From contig RDOF01000023.1 of the NCBI GenBank assembly GCA_011365025.1, forward strand, positions 1 through 50,660: a stretch of DNA of 50,660 bases. The letters are read 5' to 3'. Under the pieces are notes generated by a model, which made no database searches, was not told the DNA's origin, and saw only the letters and a list, made by a program, of their open reading frames with translations. The position numbers and the translations under genes are program-made. Within the stretch, counting starts at the first letter, position 1. Every line of letters begins with the position of its first letter. Positions 9,023-18,280 of this stretch are shown one piece after another. The stretch comes from Candidatus Thorarchaeota archaeon. GTDB taxonomy: Archaea > Asgardarchaeota > Thorarchaeia > Thorarchaeales > Thorarchaeaceae.

Positions 9023-10380
9023 TCATTTGCGGCCTCCAAGCGTCCTGCTTCAAGCTCCTTGAAATCGGGGTCTATGTCTATGTATCGAAGAATTAATGCT
9101 GCAATAAGAAGGAAGGGAGCAAACACTGGTCCCCACCACATGAGCCCCCAAAGCTCACCATCAGTAAGAATGACCGACAACTCCATGAATGCACCAAGAA
9201 CAACGGCAGATGCAGCTTGGAACATGTTGAGTGGCACCCCAATGAATCCCGTGTAAATCCCCGCCCGACTCTCTCCAGTGACCAACTCATCGACTTGGGC
9301 GATGTCTGCAGGAACAACGTAGCTCATCAAGTAGTAGATTGCCATCCCTGCCCCGACCGGCAAAAAGAACATGATAGCAACCGGGGTGTACCCAAAGGCT
9401 GCTCCAAGGTCACGCAATATTGGTGTGAGCGGCATGATAATCGCTAGCATTATCAGTCCTATCATCAGGGACTTCTTCTTTCCGAGCCGGCGGATACCCA
9501 GTAGCCAGAGATAGAAACATACGATCGTAGACCCCAGCATTGCAAGAGCTGGTGGCATGAGAGCTTCAATGGTATCCAGTAGAAGAACTTCTTGGATAAA
9601 GCCGACCATCTGCTGAGTGAGTGCAATAAAGGCAAAGGATAGGAATCCAACGGCCAACGTCCATCCAACGAAAGTGCGATTGGCGATTGCTGTCTTAGTT
9701 TCGTCCTTGAGGCTTCTCTTGATTATGGTAATGTCACTCTTCTCCCTGACTACGGTCATGGACGGCAGCATGAACAGGAGTGTGATAAGGCAGAATGTGA
9801 TTAGCAACGTCAGGCCGGTGTCGCTAAGTATAGACGGGTCGCCAACGAATAGGAGTGGTGTCATGAATCCAAGTATGGCTCCTCCTGAGTCTGCTGCGAA
9901 GTTGAAGGTGTTCAGAAGGCCCGATACCAGCGGTCTCTCTTCCTCATTGGTGACTTCAGGCAACCATGACTGGTGCGCCGTCATGGTGAAGGCATAGAAG
10001 AACTTGAATAGACAAAGCAGGGCGAGATAGTAGGCGAAGAGAAGAACTTCCAGAGTGTCATCGGCAGTGTTGAGAAACCAGTTTGGAACGAAGAGTAAGA
10101 AACCCGAGAGGATGATGCCCGGCGTGCCTATGACAACGAAGGGCTTTCGTCTTCCCCATCTGGTTTCCAGCCGATCGCTATAGTATCCTGTTAGCCAATG
10201 AGTGAGTCCAATGACTACATATGAAGCTGACACAGAGATGCCATTCAGGAACCAGTTCAGGTCGAATCTGGTCCCGTATACATAGAAGGCAGTCATCTGA
10301 ATCATGGTCATAAGAAAGGACGGCCCAAAGCGCCCCATTGCATACCCAGTCTTCTTCCAGAGCGGAAGCATAAGCATCAC
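9019..10380 (-). CDS. MFS transporter, GPH/MFS_2 cation symporter type
   Basis: 453 residues with about 12 membrane helices. The loop GYYSDRLETRWGRRKPF near residues 66-82 is the diagnostic signature of the glycoside-pentoside-hexuronide:cation symporter (MFS_2) branch. The first helix segment is amphipathic (KKTGYAMGRFGPSF). Such proteins import sugars or related solutes with Na+ or H+. It is first in a two-gene operon with the downstream esterase-like hydrolase (4-nt overlap). The start MMLMLP allows three closely spaced ATGs; the first is used. The substrate is unknown. Confidence 0.88.
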   Translation of the reverse strand: MMLMLPLWKKTGYAMGRFGPSFLMTMIQMTAFYVYGTRFDLNWFLNGISVSASYVVIGLTHWLTGYYSDRLETRWGRRKPFVVIGTPGIILSGFLLFVPNWFLNTADDTLEVLLFAYYLALLCLFKFFYAFTMTAHQSWLPEVTNEEERPLVSGLLNTFNFAADSGGAILGFMTPLLFVGDPSILSDTGLTLLITFCLITLLFMLPSMTVVREKSDITIIKRSLKDETKTAIANRTFVGWTLAVGFLSFAFIALTQQMVGFIQEVLLLDTIEALMPPALAMLGSTIVCFYLWLLGIRRLGKKKSLMIGLIMLAIIMPLTPILRDLGAAFGYTPVAIMFFLPVGAGMAIYYLMSYVVPADIAQVDELVTGESRAGIYTGFIGVPLNMFQAASAVVLGAFMELSVILTDGELWGLMWWGPVFAPFLLIAALILRYIDIDPDFKELEAGRLEAANE

Positions 10381-10495
10381 ATCCAGCTAGATTTTCGTGA
10401 TAACTATGCTACTAATCAGTTAATCGCCTGAACTAGTAATAGACTCCTGCCATAGTGTTCGAAATTACGTAGCAATAGTGCGTTGATGCACTCTG

Positions 10496-10505
10496 TTATA
10501 TTTAA
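10496..10505 (+). promoter_or_regulatory. Box A (TATA) element of the nitroreductase gene
   Basis: TTATATTTAA centred about 26 nt upstream of ATG 10526. This is the archaeal TBP-site distance for transcription starting at the ATG, so the mRNA is probably leaderless. It also decides the start in favour of 10526 over the upstream ATG-like codons at 10514. Confidence 0.65.
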
Positions 10506-10525
10506 GGCCCTGTGTGTATTGCTTC

Positions 10526-11041
10526 ATGAATGTCCAGGACGCAATACTCGCGAGAAGAAGTATTCGGGAATTCAGATCAGACGCGCTTCCCTCGAATACC
10601 ATTGACAGTCTTCTAAGAGCCGCAATGGCTGCACCGTCTGCTGGGAATCAAAGACCTTGGCAATTCATTGTGGTAACAAAGCGTGAAGGCATCGATGCGA
10701 TAATCGAGGCATATCCGTATGCGAAGATGATTAGGAGCGTCCCCGCGGCAATTGTTGTTTGCTTTGACAAAGCTCTTGAGAAGTATGAGGGATACTGGAC
10801 TATGGATTGCGCAGCTGCGGTGGAGAATATACTTATAGCCACGACAGGAATGGGATTGGGATCGCTTTGGCTCTCAGTGTATCCTGAGGAGGAGTATCAC
10901 AATATGGCGATTTTGCATGAGAAACTGAACATCCCAACCAATGTGATTCCGTTCTGCATTGTTCCGGTGGGATATGCTGCCAAAGAACCTGAAACAAGAG
11001 ATAGGTTCGAATCTCTGAAGATTCACTATGAGAAATGGTAA
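10526..11041 (+). CDS. Nitroreductase-family FMN oxidoreductase
   Basis: 171 residues from ATG 10526. It shows the family N-terminus (DAILARRSIREF, where Arg-Arg-Ser contacts FMN phosphate), APSAGNQRPWQFIVV in the flavin pocket, a central hydrophobic helix with MDCAAAVENILIATTGMGLGSLW, and a C-terminal VPVGYAAKEPE segment. These are the standard markers of small NAD(P)H-dependent nitroreductase homologues, which act as dimers on quinones, nitro compounds or unknown physiological acceptors. Monocistronic with its own box A. Confidence 0.92.
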   Translation: MNVQDAILARRSIREFRSDALPSNTIDSLLRAAMAAPSAGNQRPWQFIVVTKREGIDAIIEAYPYAKMIRSVPAAIVVCFDKALEKYEGYWTMDCAAAVENILIATTGMGLGSLWLSVYPEEEYHNMAILHEKLNIPTNVIPFCIVPVGYAAKEPETRDRFESLKIHYEKW

Positions 11042-11180
11042 AATCCGGCCCCTCAGCCAAGTTTGGGCTCATGCCCATATACTACATTCTCTCTTTCACG
11101 CCTTTGCCAGGGATGTGCAAATTCGAACACAACTAGATACATATCAGGCGGTTACCTTGATTTCTTGAGTTGCGTTCGTT

Positions 11181-11849
11181 TTGAGGCGTAGAATACTTGT
11201 TGCAGCCGCCGTTGTTTTGGCTGTAACACCCATAATCCTTATTCCAATATTAATGGCCCCCCGCTTCGAATGGGGCATCGAAGTAGGGGATGAGCTTCAG
11301 TTCGGCATAGGCGTATTCGGAACATACGGCATCAATCCCGGAATATCGATTTACCCCGTTCCCTTTGTGGAATATAACAACACGCGAATTATTTGCAAAA
11401 TAGTCAATCTTCCGGCAGTCGGTGGGATCTATACTGCCGACCAGTTGATTACATTGGTTCAAGAACTCAAAATAGAATGCGAATTCACAAATGGAATTGA
11501 AATCCCTCCCGAGGCCATTGATGGCTATTATACCTCGCAAACGAAAGCCTCAATATGTACAGTATTGTCTCGGGCAATTCTCCCTGTGGGGGGATGGGAT
11601 ACCATCAACGGTTTCTTTCCTGAAGAACCAGAGAATCCTTGGGCCTGCTACACATACGTGTCAAAGAAACTCACAGAATGCATGTTCTTTGGCTACAGGT
11701 CCGCAAACATTGATGCGGGCTGGGGATGGGGCGCACACCTGAATTTGACAACAGGCATGCCCTTCACTGTAACCCACTGGGAGCAATCATTTACTCCAGG
11801 ATACATATGGCTGGACTATCGAGTTGAAATTTCATCATTGCTGAGTTGA
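11181..11849 (+). CDS. Membrane-anchored extracytoplasmic protein, unknown
   Basis: 222 residues starting at TTG 11181 (no ATG is available). A basic MRRR is followed by a hydrophobic helix (about residues 5-27), then FEWGIEVGDELQFGIGVFG, which opens an extracellular beta-rich domain. The EW-x-GD-x-F/L start after a TM helix recurs in archaeal surface proteins I associate with Asgard genomes, but I cannot name a family. Sequons NNT and NLT are present, and Cys residues suggest disulfides. It converges with the membrane gene on the other strand and overlaps it by 15 nt. Confidence 0.65.
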   Translation: MRRRILVAAAVVLAVTPIILIPILMAPRFEWGIEVGDELQFGIGVFGTYGINPGISIYPVPFVEYNNTRIICKIVNLPAVGGIYTADQLITLVQELKIECEFTNGIEIPPEAIDGYYTSQTKASICTVLSRAILPVGGWDTINGFFPEEPENPWACYTYVSKKLTECMFFGYRSANIDAGWGWGAHLNLTTGMPFTVTHWEQSFTPGYIWLDYRVEISSLLS

Positions 11850-12317
11850 ACTATTTCTTTCCCTGAAGAATTCTCCCAGCGTGAACAGGATTGAAAGAAT
11901 GAATAGAATCAACTGAAAGAAGCAAAGCATGTGATACCACATGAAAATACCATAGGGAACAAGATGGGGCACATCGAGTGCCCATCCCAATGAAATATCG
12001 AATCCCAGTACCGGCCATGGTAGCATTGTTGGCAATAGGATACGAAAGAGTACGTCTTTGCCTGGTTTTCCTATCTGCCTCATCACTATTGCAATGCCTA
12101 GGTATATCATTGACAATCCCAGAATATGATACACGAAAAATGCCGGAGTGGGAAGAAAGACGATAATATGTACTGCAGGTGAACCGTAGTAGAAGGTCAT
12201 GCTAGCCACTTGCTGGAGGCTAAGCCAATAGAGCAAAGGTCCTAACAGTAAATATGAAGCACTTAGAAAAGAAACGAAGTAAGTATACTCCTTTGGGCCT
12301 AGGTTACGATCTTCCAT
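11835..12317 (-). CDS. Polytopic membrane protein, unknown
   Basis: 160 residues from ATG 12317 (GTG 12326 is a 3-codon-longer alternative). Four or five hydrophobic helices are visible, including YFVSFLSASYLLLGPLLYWL, IIVFLPTPAFFVYHILGLSM and a C-terminal helix with FFQLILFILSILFTLGEFF, then a polar tail. No catalytic motif or charged transport signature stands out. It ends inside the convergent neighbour (15-nt overlap). Confidence 0.65.
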   Translation of the reverse strand: MEDRNLGPKEYTYFVSFLSASYLLLGPLLYWLSLQQVASMTFYYGSPAVHIIVFLPTPAFFVYHILGLSMIYLGIAIVMRQIGKPGKDVLFRILLPTMLPWPVLGFDISLGWALDVPHLVPYGIFMWYHMLCFFQLILFILSILFTLGEFFRERNSSTQQ

Positions 12318-12420
12318 TCCCACCACAAGAAGAACTCACTCTGTTCTATATCAATCTACTTTTAGTTGAATATTTGCAGAGAAAGCGGCAGATGACTCCA
12401 ATTCAAAAACCATCCATACG

Positions 12421-14223
12421 TCAATCCTTTCCTATTCGCCGACTCTTCAGTTCCTCAACAACCTTTGCATCTTTTTCTTTGTCAGTTCGTCTAAGAAGGT
12501 CGGCATACTCTGTAAGACTGATCTCATTCAACCTAATATCATCGGGATTCTTTTTGGGAAGGTCCCGAATGAGCTCGACTGAGATGTCATCTCTCACCCA
12601 AGTACTTCCTGGCATCTCGAACCCCTCGGCATTGAAGATAACATTCTGGCCATCAGCAGTGAAGAAGATGTCGTTTCTCCACTTGGTCAGACGGAATTCC
12701 TTGTTGTTCATTGTCGAGAGAAGATGAAGGTGCCCATTCCGAATCATAGGAGTTGAGTACATCCTAAAAACGAAGAAGTCGTACCCGTACACGCCCAAGT
12801 ATTTCTCCCACTCCGATTCGTTCGGGCCGGCTGCGTCAGCTGGGCCGCTGTCATAGTCCAGTATCGTGACCTCACCGTAAGGTCTTACGAGTTTGATGGT
12901 TGTTGGTCTGCCTAGGCTATCTCTCCGAAACTCAACAAGGGGGAATTCTTGGGAGGAGAACTGAGTTTCTGAGTGGGGCGTGAGCGTTACCTCCTGGCCT
13001 CCAATGTTGAAGGAGAGGTACCCGTCGTTATTCTTCACATCGATGTCCAGCATGCGTGAGATGTACTTGCCCTCAAGCCGCCACAAAGATGCAGCATCCA
13101 GTGTAGTTTCCTTTGGCAAAGCAATCGCCTCAATAACCGATAGATCCTCAGGAACCTCTTTCATCACTCTCTCCAGAACGGGTCTTCTAATCTTCTCAAT
13201 CAGCTCTCTCACAAAGGGAAACACATTCTCTGCCTGATTGACCTGAATCAGCCAGCCGACTCCAAGATGGGGGTAGAACTGGTGGAGGCCAATGTACCCG
13301 GGGCCATCGCCAAAGAAGCTGAGTTGGAGCTGGCCGCCATGCCTGAACTTGATAACTCCAATGCCCATACCAGTGGCCATTAGCTGGTGTGGGTCTTGAT
13401 ACGGAATGGTATACATCTCGTTCAGGATCTCTTTGCTAAGAAAGCGCTTCCCGCCCACCATGCCCTCGTTGAAGTGCATCTGGAGGAATTTCGCCATGTC
13501 GTGCACACAGGAGAATTGTGCCCCGGCGCCTAATTGGGGGATATGTATCATCTCGTCGGATGTCCTAACGTCACCAACATATCCTCGTGCCATGTTCTCT
13601 CCCGCTAATGCTTCAGTTCCAAGAACCGTGCTTCGGGTCATTCCCAAGGGCTGGTAGACCTCTTTCTTCATGAAGTTCTCGAACTTGGAACCGGTGATTC
13701 TCTCAATGGTGTAGGCTGCTAGATCAAAGCCAATGTTGGAATAGGAGAACCGGCTACCAACGGGGTACTTCTGCCACATGTTGGCAATACCGGAGATGTA
13801 ATCACTGAAGGAGATGGCTTTGCCCTTGGCATCGTAGAGCTTAGCATTGTGCTGGAATCCTGCCCAGTGTGTCAGGAGGTGGCGGAATGTAATTCTCTTG
13901 CGCTCTTCATCGCCGTATCTCGTTCTCCAAGAGAATTCAGGATAATAGTCAACAAGGAGGTCGTCAAGGGAGAGGAGCCCTTTTTGCATGGCACGAAGGT
14001 AGGCTGTAACGGTGTAGGCCTTCGAGAGGGAGCCTATCATGAAGAGGGTTTCAGGGTCGACTTCTTTCGTTTCCTCTCGGTCGATATGACCAAATCCCCG
14101 AGACCAGATAGGGCCGGCCTTGTCGACGACTGCTATCGAGCAGCCAGGTATCTTATACTTGTCAAGACTGGCAACAATGTACCATGCGGCGTCCTTTTCC
14201 ATGGCTTTAGCTACGTCCGACAT
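12421..14223 (-). CDS. Serine hydrolase of the class C beta-lactamase/PBP-like family
   Basis: 600 residues. The N-terminal about 380 residues form a beta-lactamase-type domain: GSLSK gives the SxxK motif (Ser65, Lys68), HLLTHWAG follows, and YSN is at 161-163. The usual third motif (HxG/KTG) is unclear: HGG occurs but is followed by an odd FFGDGPGY. The last about 200 residues are beta-rich (GGQEVTLTPHSETQF and onward), like the C-terminal domain of some esterase-like members. There is no signal peptide or membrane helix, so it appears cytosolic, which is unusual for a family that mostly acts outside. Possible activities: D-peptidase, esterase or transpeptidase. Confidence 0.88.
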   Translation of the reverse strand: MSDVAKAMEKDAAWYIVASLDKYKIPGCSIAVVDKAGPIWSRGFGHIDREETKEVDPETLFMIGSLSKAYTVTAYLRAMQKGLLSLDDLLVDYYPEFSWRTRYGDEERKRITFRHLLTHWAGFQHNAKLYDAKGKAISFSDYISGIANMWQKYPVGSRFSYSNIGFDLAAYTIERITGSKFENFMKKEVYQPLGMTRSTVLGTEALAGENMARGYVGDVRTSDEMIHIPQLGAGAQFSCVHDMAKFLQMHFNEGMVGGKRFLSKEILNEMYTIPYQDPHQLMATGMGIGVIKFRHGGQLQLSFFGDGPGYIGLHQFYPHLGVGWLIQVNQAENVFPFVRELIEKIRRPVLERVMKEVPEDLSVIEAIALPKETTLDAASLWRLEGKYISRMLDIDVKNNDGYLSFNIGGQEVTLTPHSETQFSSQEFPLVEFRRDSLGRPTTIKLVRPYGEVTILDYDSGPADAAGPNESEWEKYLGVYGYDFFVFRMYSTPMIRNGHLHLLSTMNNKEFRLTKWRNDIFFTADGQNVIFNAEGFEMPGSTWVRDDISVELIRDLPKKNPDDIRLNEISLTEYADLLRRTDKEKDAKVVEELKSRRIGKD

Positions 14224-14347
14224 GGCGGGTCGTCTACCTAAGCGGCGAATAAGAGTATTGGTCGAAGAAAATGGAGTAGATCATCGCCATGAGATCCTTT
14301 ACTGCTACCTTATTACTGCCTGATTGCAGCGAGTGCTCTAGTCTGTT

Positions 14348-15370
14348 TCACGAAAGCCGAATTATTTCTAGTCCATCTCTCCCATCTGCCACAAAGACAA
14401 GATCACCGACTACTACCAAATCAAAGGCATTTCCACCATCAAAGAACCTCGCTATTTCCATGGGATTTGTTCTGTCACTCACATTAAGAATGATTAGCCC
14501 ATTGTCATAATTTGCCGTGTAGACGATGTTCTCCACCACAAACTCCCCGAAGACCGAGGTGCTTCTATCAAAGATGCCAACCTGCTCTATCAATGTTGGA
14601 TCGCTCACATTGAGAATCCGGAGTTCTCCCCCACCAAGACCATGATTTCCTACATAGATGAATCCCCCACACATGAACGGGTCCCAAAAGTCCACGCCGC
14701 TGAGAACGAGTTCTCCAACCTGCGTCAAGTAGGAGAGGTCACTAACATTCAGGAGTTTAATCCCAGTGTAGTCCTCATGATGATTAGTTATGCAAGCAAG
14801 GTCGCCGTCCACATGTACTTGAGTGCAGGCTCCTGATGTGCTCCTGCCAGCAACGTATTGCGGACTAGTCGGATCTGAGATGTTCAATACTTTTAGGCCG
14901 TAGTTCCAGTCTGCAACGAAGGCAAGGTCACCAACCACTTGTACATCACAGATGGTACCACTACCAAAATACTCGCCAATCTCCACCGGATTCAGAGAAT
15001 CACTCACGTTGACTATCTTCAGTCCCTGAAAGAAGTCTGCAATGTAGACAATACTGCCCACGATTTCCATTTCCATCGGTTCGCCTCCGGTGCTGAATCT
15101 TGAGAGTTCCGTGGGACTTGTTGGGTCGCTGATGTTGATAAGGACTAGAGACCCCCCACTATCGGTACTGTCTAGGACGAAGGCAATCTCACCCTCCACT
15201 GCAACGCGACTTGCTCGCTCTCCAGTATCAATCTGGCCTATCTCTTCCAGTCGAAGTTCAGACGGAGTTGTTGGAAGGAGCAGGGGAATAGTGGCGACGA
15301 CGCCTACCATTAGCACCACCAAACCAAGCCCTGCTGCTATTAGTCGTTGTCTAGCCAAGAAGACACCCAA
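14348..15370 (-). CDS. LVIVD-repeat beta-propeller surface protein
   Basis: About 340 residues from TTG 15370 (TTG 15358 is possible). A longer frame to 15487 would run deep into the GNAT gene. A TM anchor (LIAAGLGLVVLMVGVVATIPLLL) is followed by about seven LVIVD blades. Each has a variant of GxxxDVxVVGDLAFVADxxxGLKVLNISDPTSP, ending EIIRLS. LVIVD repeats form extracellular propellers of unknown ligand. Several NIS/NVS sequons fit surface glycosylation. TTATTAAA at about 15386-15393 could be its box A. Confidence 0.85.
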   Translation of the reverse strand: MGVFLARQRLIAAGLGLVVLMVGVVATIPLLLPTTPSELRLEEIGQIDTGERASRVAVEGEIAFVLDSTDSGGSLVLINISDPTSPTELSRFSTGGEPMEMEIVGSIVYIADFFQGLKIVNVSDSLNPVEIGEYFGSGTICDVQVVGDLAFVADWNYGLKVLNISDPTSPQYVAGRSTSGACTQVHVDGDLACITNHHEDYTGIKLLNVSDLSYLTQVGELVLSGVDFWDPFMCGGFIYVGNHGLGGGELRILNVSDPTLIEQVGIFDRSTSVFGEFVVENIVYTANYDNGLIILNVSDRTNPMEIARFFDGGNAFDLVVVGDLVFVADGRDGLEIIRLS

Positions 15371-15405
15371 ATCAAGCGTAAAACGCGTGTTTAATAACCG
15401 CCCTC

Positions 15406-16011
15406 TCAGCGCAATGAAAGCGTAAGGAGGTACCATCCCAGTCCCTCCAAGGGTTCGGGCGCCTCCCTGTAGCCCCTCCCCCTGCACAGCGCGATGGCTG
15501 CGGGATTGCCTGTGTAGAAGACTATGCCCGCGAATCCACGCCTTCGAGCAAATTCTTCAAAGAAGGAAAAAAACTGACGACCATGCCCTCTGCCCCTGTG
15601 CTCGGTCTTCAACCAGACCTCGTGCAACTCAATAAGATTTTCCCTCTTTCCTCCGAAGGCCCCGTGGAGCTTCTCACTGTCTTCATCCTCTCTAGAATCG
15701 TCAGGCACCAACTCATCAGTGGTCGTTTCGTGCCAGATGGCATGACCAATGATTTCATTGTCCTGCATCCATACAATGAGGTGATTCGGGTCTCGTTCTA
15801 AGTATCTTCTTTCATCTACTCCTAGTTCCCCTGGAGTAGTATCGGGAACTCCACGTGATTCGTAGAATTGGTGCAGGTCAACTAGTGTCTTGTAGTACTC
15901 CTCAAAGGTCGATGTGTCATACCCCACGACGAATTCTAGAATTGAAACCAACTCCCAATTGATGCAATCTCCAGAAGATGCTTTGGAATCAAGCCTAGTA
16001 TCAAATAGCAC
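15406..16011 (-). CDS. GNAT-family N-acetyltransferase
   Basis: 201 residues with a C-terminal GNAT fold. The acetyl-CoA binding motif A is HRGRGHGRQFF (His138 to Gly144), preceded by the strand ELHEVWLKTE and followed by the motif B strand GIVFYTGNPAAIALCRGRGY. An acidic insert (residues about 98-115) separates the strands NEIIGHAIWH and LIELHEVWL. The acceptor substrate cannot be told. Its tail reaches the upstream edge of the LVIVD gene, with about 35 nt between its stop and the chosen TTG start, so co-transcription is likely. Confidence 0.88.
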   Translation of the reverse strand: MLFDTRLDSKASSGDCINWELVSILEFVVGYDTSTFEEYYKTLVDLHQFYESRGVPDTTPGELGVDERRYLERDPNHLIVWMQDNEIIGHAIWHETTTDELVPDDSREDEDSEKLHGAFGGKRENLIELHEVWLKTEHRGRGHGRQFFSFFEEFARRRGFAGIVFYTGNPAAIALCRGRGYREAPEPLEGLGWYLLTLSLR

Positions 16012-16228
16012 CTTCCCTGTAGCAAATTAAGGAAATCTCAAAGCGGCTTTAAAACTTGGCTTTGCTTCGTTATCATACGCGGTTGTTTCTGCAAATGTTT
16101 TTCTGCTTTGAAACCGAGTTCTACCTGAGGGAGGCACTATAGGCGAAGACTCGAGTTCAACTGCATTTCCCGGAGAGGATGAGCTGCGAGCCAAGACAGG
16201 AAGAAGGTTTCGCATAGGAGTCATCCTA

Positions 16229-16807
16229 ATGCTCTCGCCGCTGGTTCTACTTCTCGCCATCTTTCTTGTTCAGAGCTTCGTTCCACCATGGATATCTCTT
16301 GTTATTTTCTTCCTCTTTGTTATTGAATTCCTAGTGGGCTTTGTGTTTTTCATGTACTTCGTATTGGGAAGCAAGCTATTCTTTCACAGTCTTGACCTCA
16401 TGAGGAAAACTTCTCCAGACGAATTGATTCTAAGAGGCAGGTATGCAGTAGCCAAGAAAGGGTCTGTTTTTCTCGTTGCGTACTGGGGCTCAAACGCACT
16501 CTTCTTCATCGCGTTCTTCCAAACCTTCCCAGCAGAACAGCTGAAGCTGAGGATTCCACGTACAATCTGGAGATGGGAATACACTGTTTCCATAGGCGAA
16601 GTCAAAGTCGCGAGAAGGTTGGGAGAATATACTGTGCCCGACTCCGAGGATGACTTCATCACAGGAGAAGGCATCCTCTACTCCCTACTGATTGAGAGCA
16701 TGCCTCCATTCGAAACGCTGCAGTATCCCTCGCGAGACCAACTCCTTCAGATAGCCAGTACGCTAGCAGATGAAGCCTCCGACCTTAGCCTTGGAACCAT
16801 TAGGTGA
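16229..16807 (+). CDS. Membrane protein with cytoplasmic C-terminal domain, unknown
   Basis: 192 residues. Two close N-terminal helices (about 2-20 and 23-46, LFVIEFLVGFVFFMYFVLG) and a third about 80-95 (SVFLVAYWGSNALFFIAFF) precede a polar domain with IPRTIWRWEYTVSIGEVKVARRLGEYTVPD. No family recognised. It is divergent from the GNAT gene (217-base gap, no clear structure beyond T-rich stretches) and upstream of an ICMT-like gene. Confidence 0.65.
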   Translation: MLSPLVLLLAIFLVQSFVPPWISLVIFFLFVIEFLVGFVFFMYFVLGSKLFFHSLDLMRKTSPDELILRGRYAVAKKGSVFLVAYWGSNALFFIAFFQTFPAEQLKLRIPRTIWRWEYTVSIGEVKVARRLGEYTVPDSEDDFITGEGILYSLLIESMPPFETLQYPSRDQLLQIASTLADEASDLSLGTIR

Positions 16808-16998
16808 TCATGAATACCGCTGACATGAACGCTTCACAACATATGAGCCATGATTCGACAGTGTTCAATCACCGGTTTCTGGCGTTCTAAATCATGGACG
16901 CGTTGTTCTAATCCATGGGATTATAGTCAAAACTGACCCATATTCTATTAGTAGTTTCTCTTCTAGAGAGATGATATCAACCCATATGGTGTATTCAA

Positions 16999-17721
16999 GT
17001 GGAGCAAATCACTACTGATGCAAATGCACAAGATCGGGAGAAAGAGGTGGCAGATGGCAAAAGTCGTTGGCGAACCCGAATAACGAACCTTATCGCAGCA
17101 GTCCTCCCCTTTGCTACATCGATTCCTCCGCTGGCTGCTTGGGGCGCTCTCATGGCCATCCCTCTCATCGGATACCTTGCTCTCCTGATTGTGTCTGGGC
17201 CTGCTCAGTTCTTCGAAGCGTTGCTCCTCCTCTTCTTCGGTGGCTTTTTGTGGGAGCTTGCTGTTTCAATCATTGGCCTGACTATTCTCGTCTGCTCCTT
17301 CGCGTACATGAGAATCGCACGGAAAGAAGGCCTAATCATCTCGGGCCCATATCGATGGGTGCGTCATCCACAGTATCTTGGTGCTATCCTTTTCACTCTC
17401 ACTCTGACAACTCGAAGCCACTGGATTGCAACACACACCTTTGGAATGAGTTGGATCTCTCCGGACCTCATGATTGCGATATGGTTCGGTACAATGTTCG
17501 CATATGTCGTCCTTGCGCTGGTTGAAGAGCTTCATCTTGCCAAGAAATTTCCTTCGGAGTATGAACAATACCGTGTGAGTGTGGGATTTCTCTTCCCCTA
17601 TGCACGGTCAAGAAACCGTGGCCTGGAGATTTTCCTTTCCGTCTTGGCTCCTGCGATAATCCTCTTCGGGTTTATTCTTGGAGCGGACCTCCTGCTATTT
17701 CCACCCATATTTCCTACATAG
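16999..17721 (+). CDS. ICMT/PEMT-like membrane methyltransferase homologue (paralogue 1)
   Basis: 240 residues from GTG 16999 with five or so membrane helices. The isoprenylcysteine carboxyl methyltransferase/phospholipid methyltransferase signature is complete: SGPYRWVRHPQYLG (His123-Pro124) for SAM binding, then EE at 176-177 and FPSEYEQY at the C-terminal side. ICMT enzymes methylate prenylated cysteine; bacterial and archaeal homologues also methylate lipids or small thiols, so the substrate is open. It shares length and an extended similarity (IWFGT, AYxxLAxxEExHL) with the gene at 42579-43331. Confidence 0.85.
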   Translation: MEQITTDANAQDREKEVADGKSRWRTRITNLIAAVLPFATSIPPLAAWGALMAIPLIGYLALLIVSGPAQFFEALLLLFFGGFLWELAVSIIGLTILVCSFAYMRIARKEGLIISGPYRWVRHPQYLGAILFTLTLTTRSHWIATHTFGMSWISPDLMIAIWFGTMFAYVVLALVEELHLAKKFPSEYEQYRVSVGFLFPYARSRNRGLEIFLSVLAPAIILFGFILGADLLLFPPIFPT

Positions 17722-17839
17722 GCCCAAGAACGGAAAACCAGTTTAGGCAGCAGTTCAGGGTTGGAAACTACCGCATTCCATATCTGAGGGTTCTCCCTTT
17801 TTGCACAGGAAGGGATGGCTCTTGTACAAATTCTCCAAC

Positions 17840-18280
17840 ATGAAAAATCGGGAAGATGTAATTGCCCTTAGATGGCCAAGGGCATGCCTGTCTTGTGGAG
17901 TTGATGTGCCTGCAAATGCCTATCCACGTAACGCTATCGTTGGGCTATTTCATGTCGATAAGAAACAAAGCAGAGGCGACAGAAGAGAGACCCAAGTTCT
18001 TCTGAAACTCCCGGGATTCTTCTACATATGCCATTCCTGCTCCGATGAGATTACTTCTGCCTTGGAAATGCCTCCGAAAGGACTTGAGAAGCTAGTAGAG
18101 AACCTTGATGGGAGTCCATGGGTTGAATTCATTGAATTGGAAAAATCCGGGCATGTGAAGATTCCTGATGGTTCATTCAAGGAAAAGCTTCAATGTGAAA
18201 ATCCCGACGCGTGGCTCAAGCCAAAGGATTGTCCCATGAGTATTCTGAGGGAAGGAATAGCTCGGGAGAGGAGTATCTGA
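17840..18280 (+). CDS. Small two-CxxC (zinc-ribbon-like) protein
   Basis: 146 residues from ATG 17840; an upstream TTG at 17801 would add 13 residues. CLSC (Cys16, Cys19) and CHSC (Cys64, Cys67) are separated by 44 residues and probably bind one zinc. The C-terminal half is acidic and lysine-rich, without membrane segments. Its stop is immediately followed by the ATG of the next gene (18281), so the two are translated together and probably function together. Confidence 0.7.
   Translation: MKNREDVIALRWPRACLSCGVDVPANAYPRNAIVGLFHVDKKQSRGDRRETQVLLKLPGFFYICHSCSDEITSALEMPPKGLEKLVENLDGSPWVEFIELEKSGHVKIPDGSFKEKLQCENPDAWLKPKDCPMSILREGIARERSI

Noticed and set aside
11004..11013. GGTTCGAATC, a tRNA T-arm-like sequence
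   Set aside because: It lies inside the nitroreductase coding region and no acceptor or anticodon stem can be formed around it.
15371..15487. N-terminal extension of the LVIVD protein
   Set aside because: It would overlap the GNAT gene by over 80 bases and precedes the membrane anchor with a low-complexity Gly-rich sequence.
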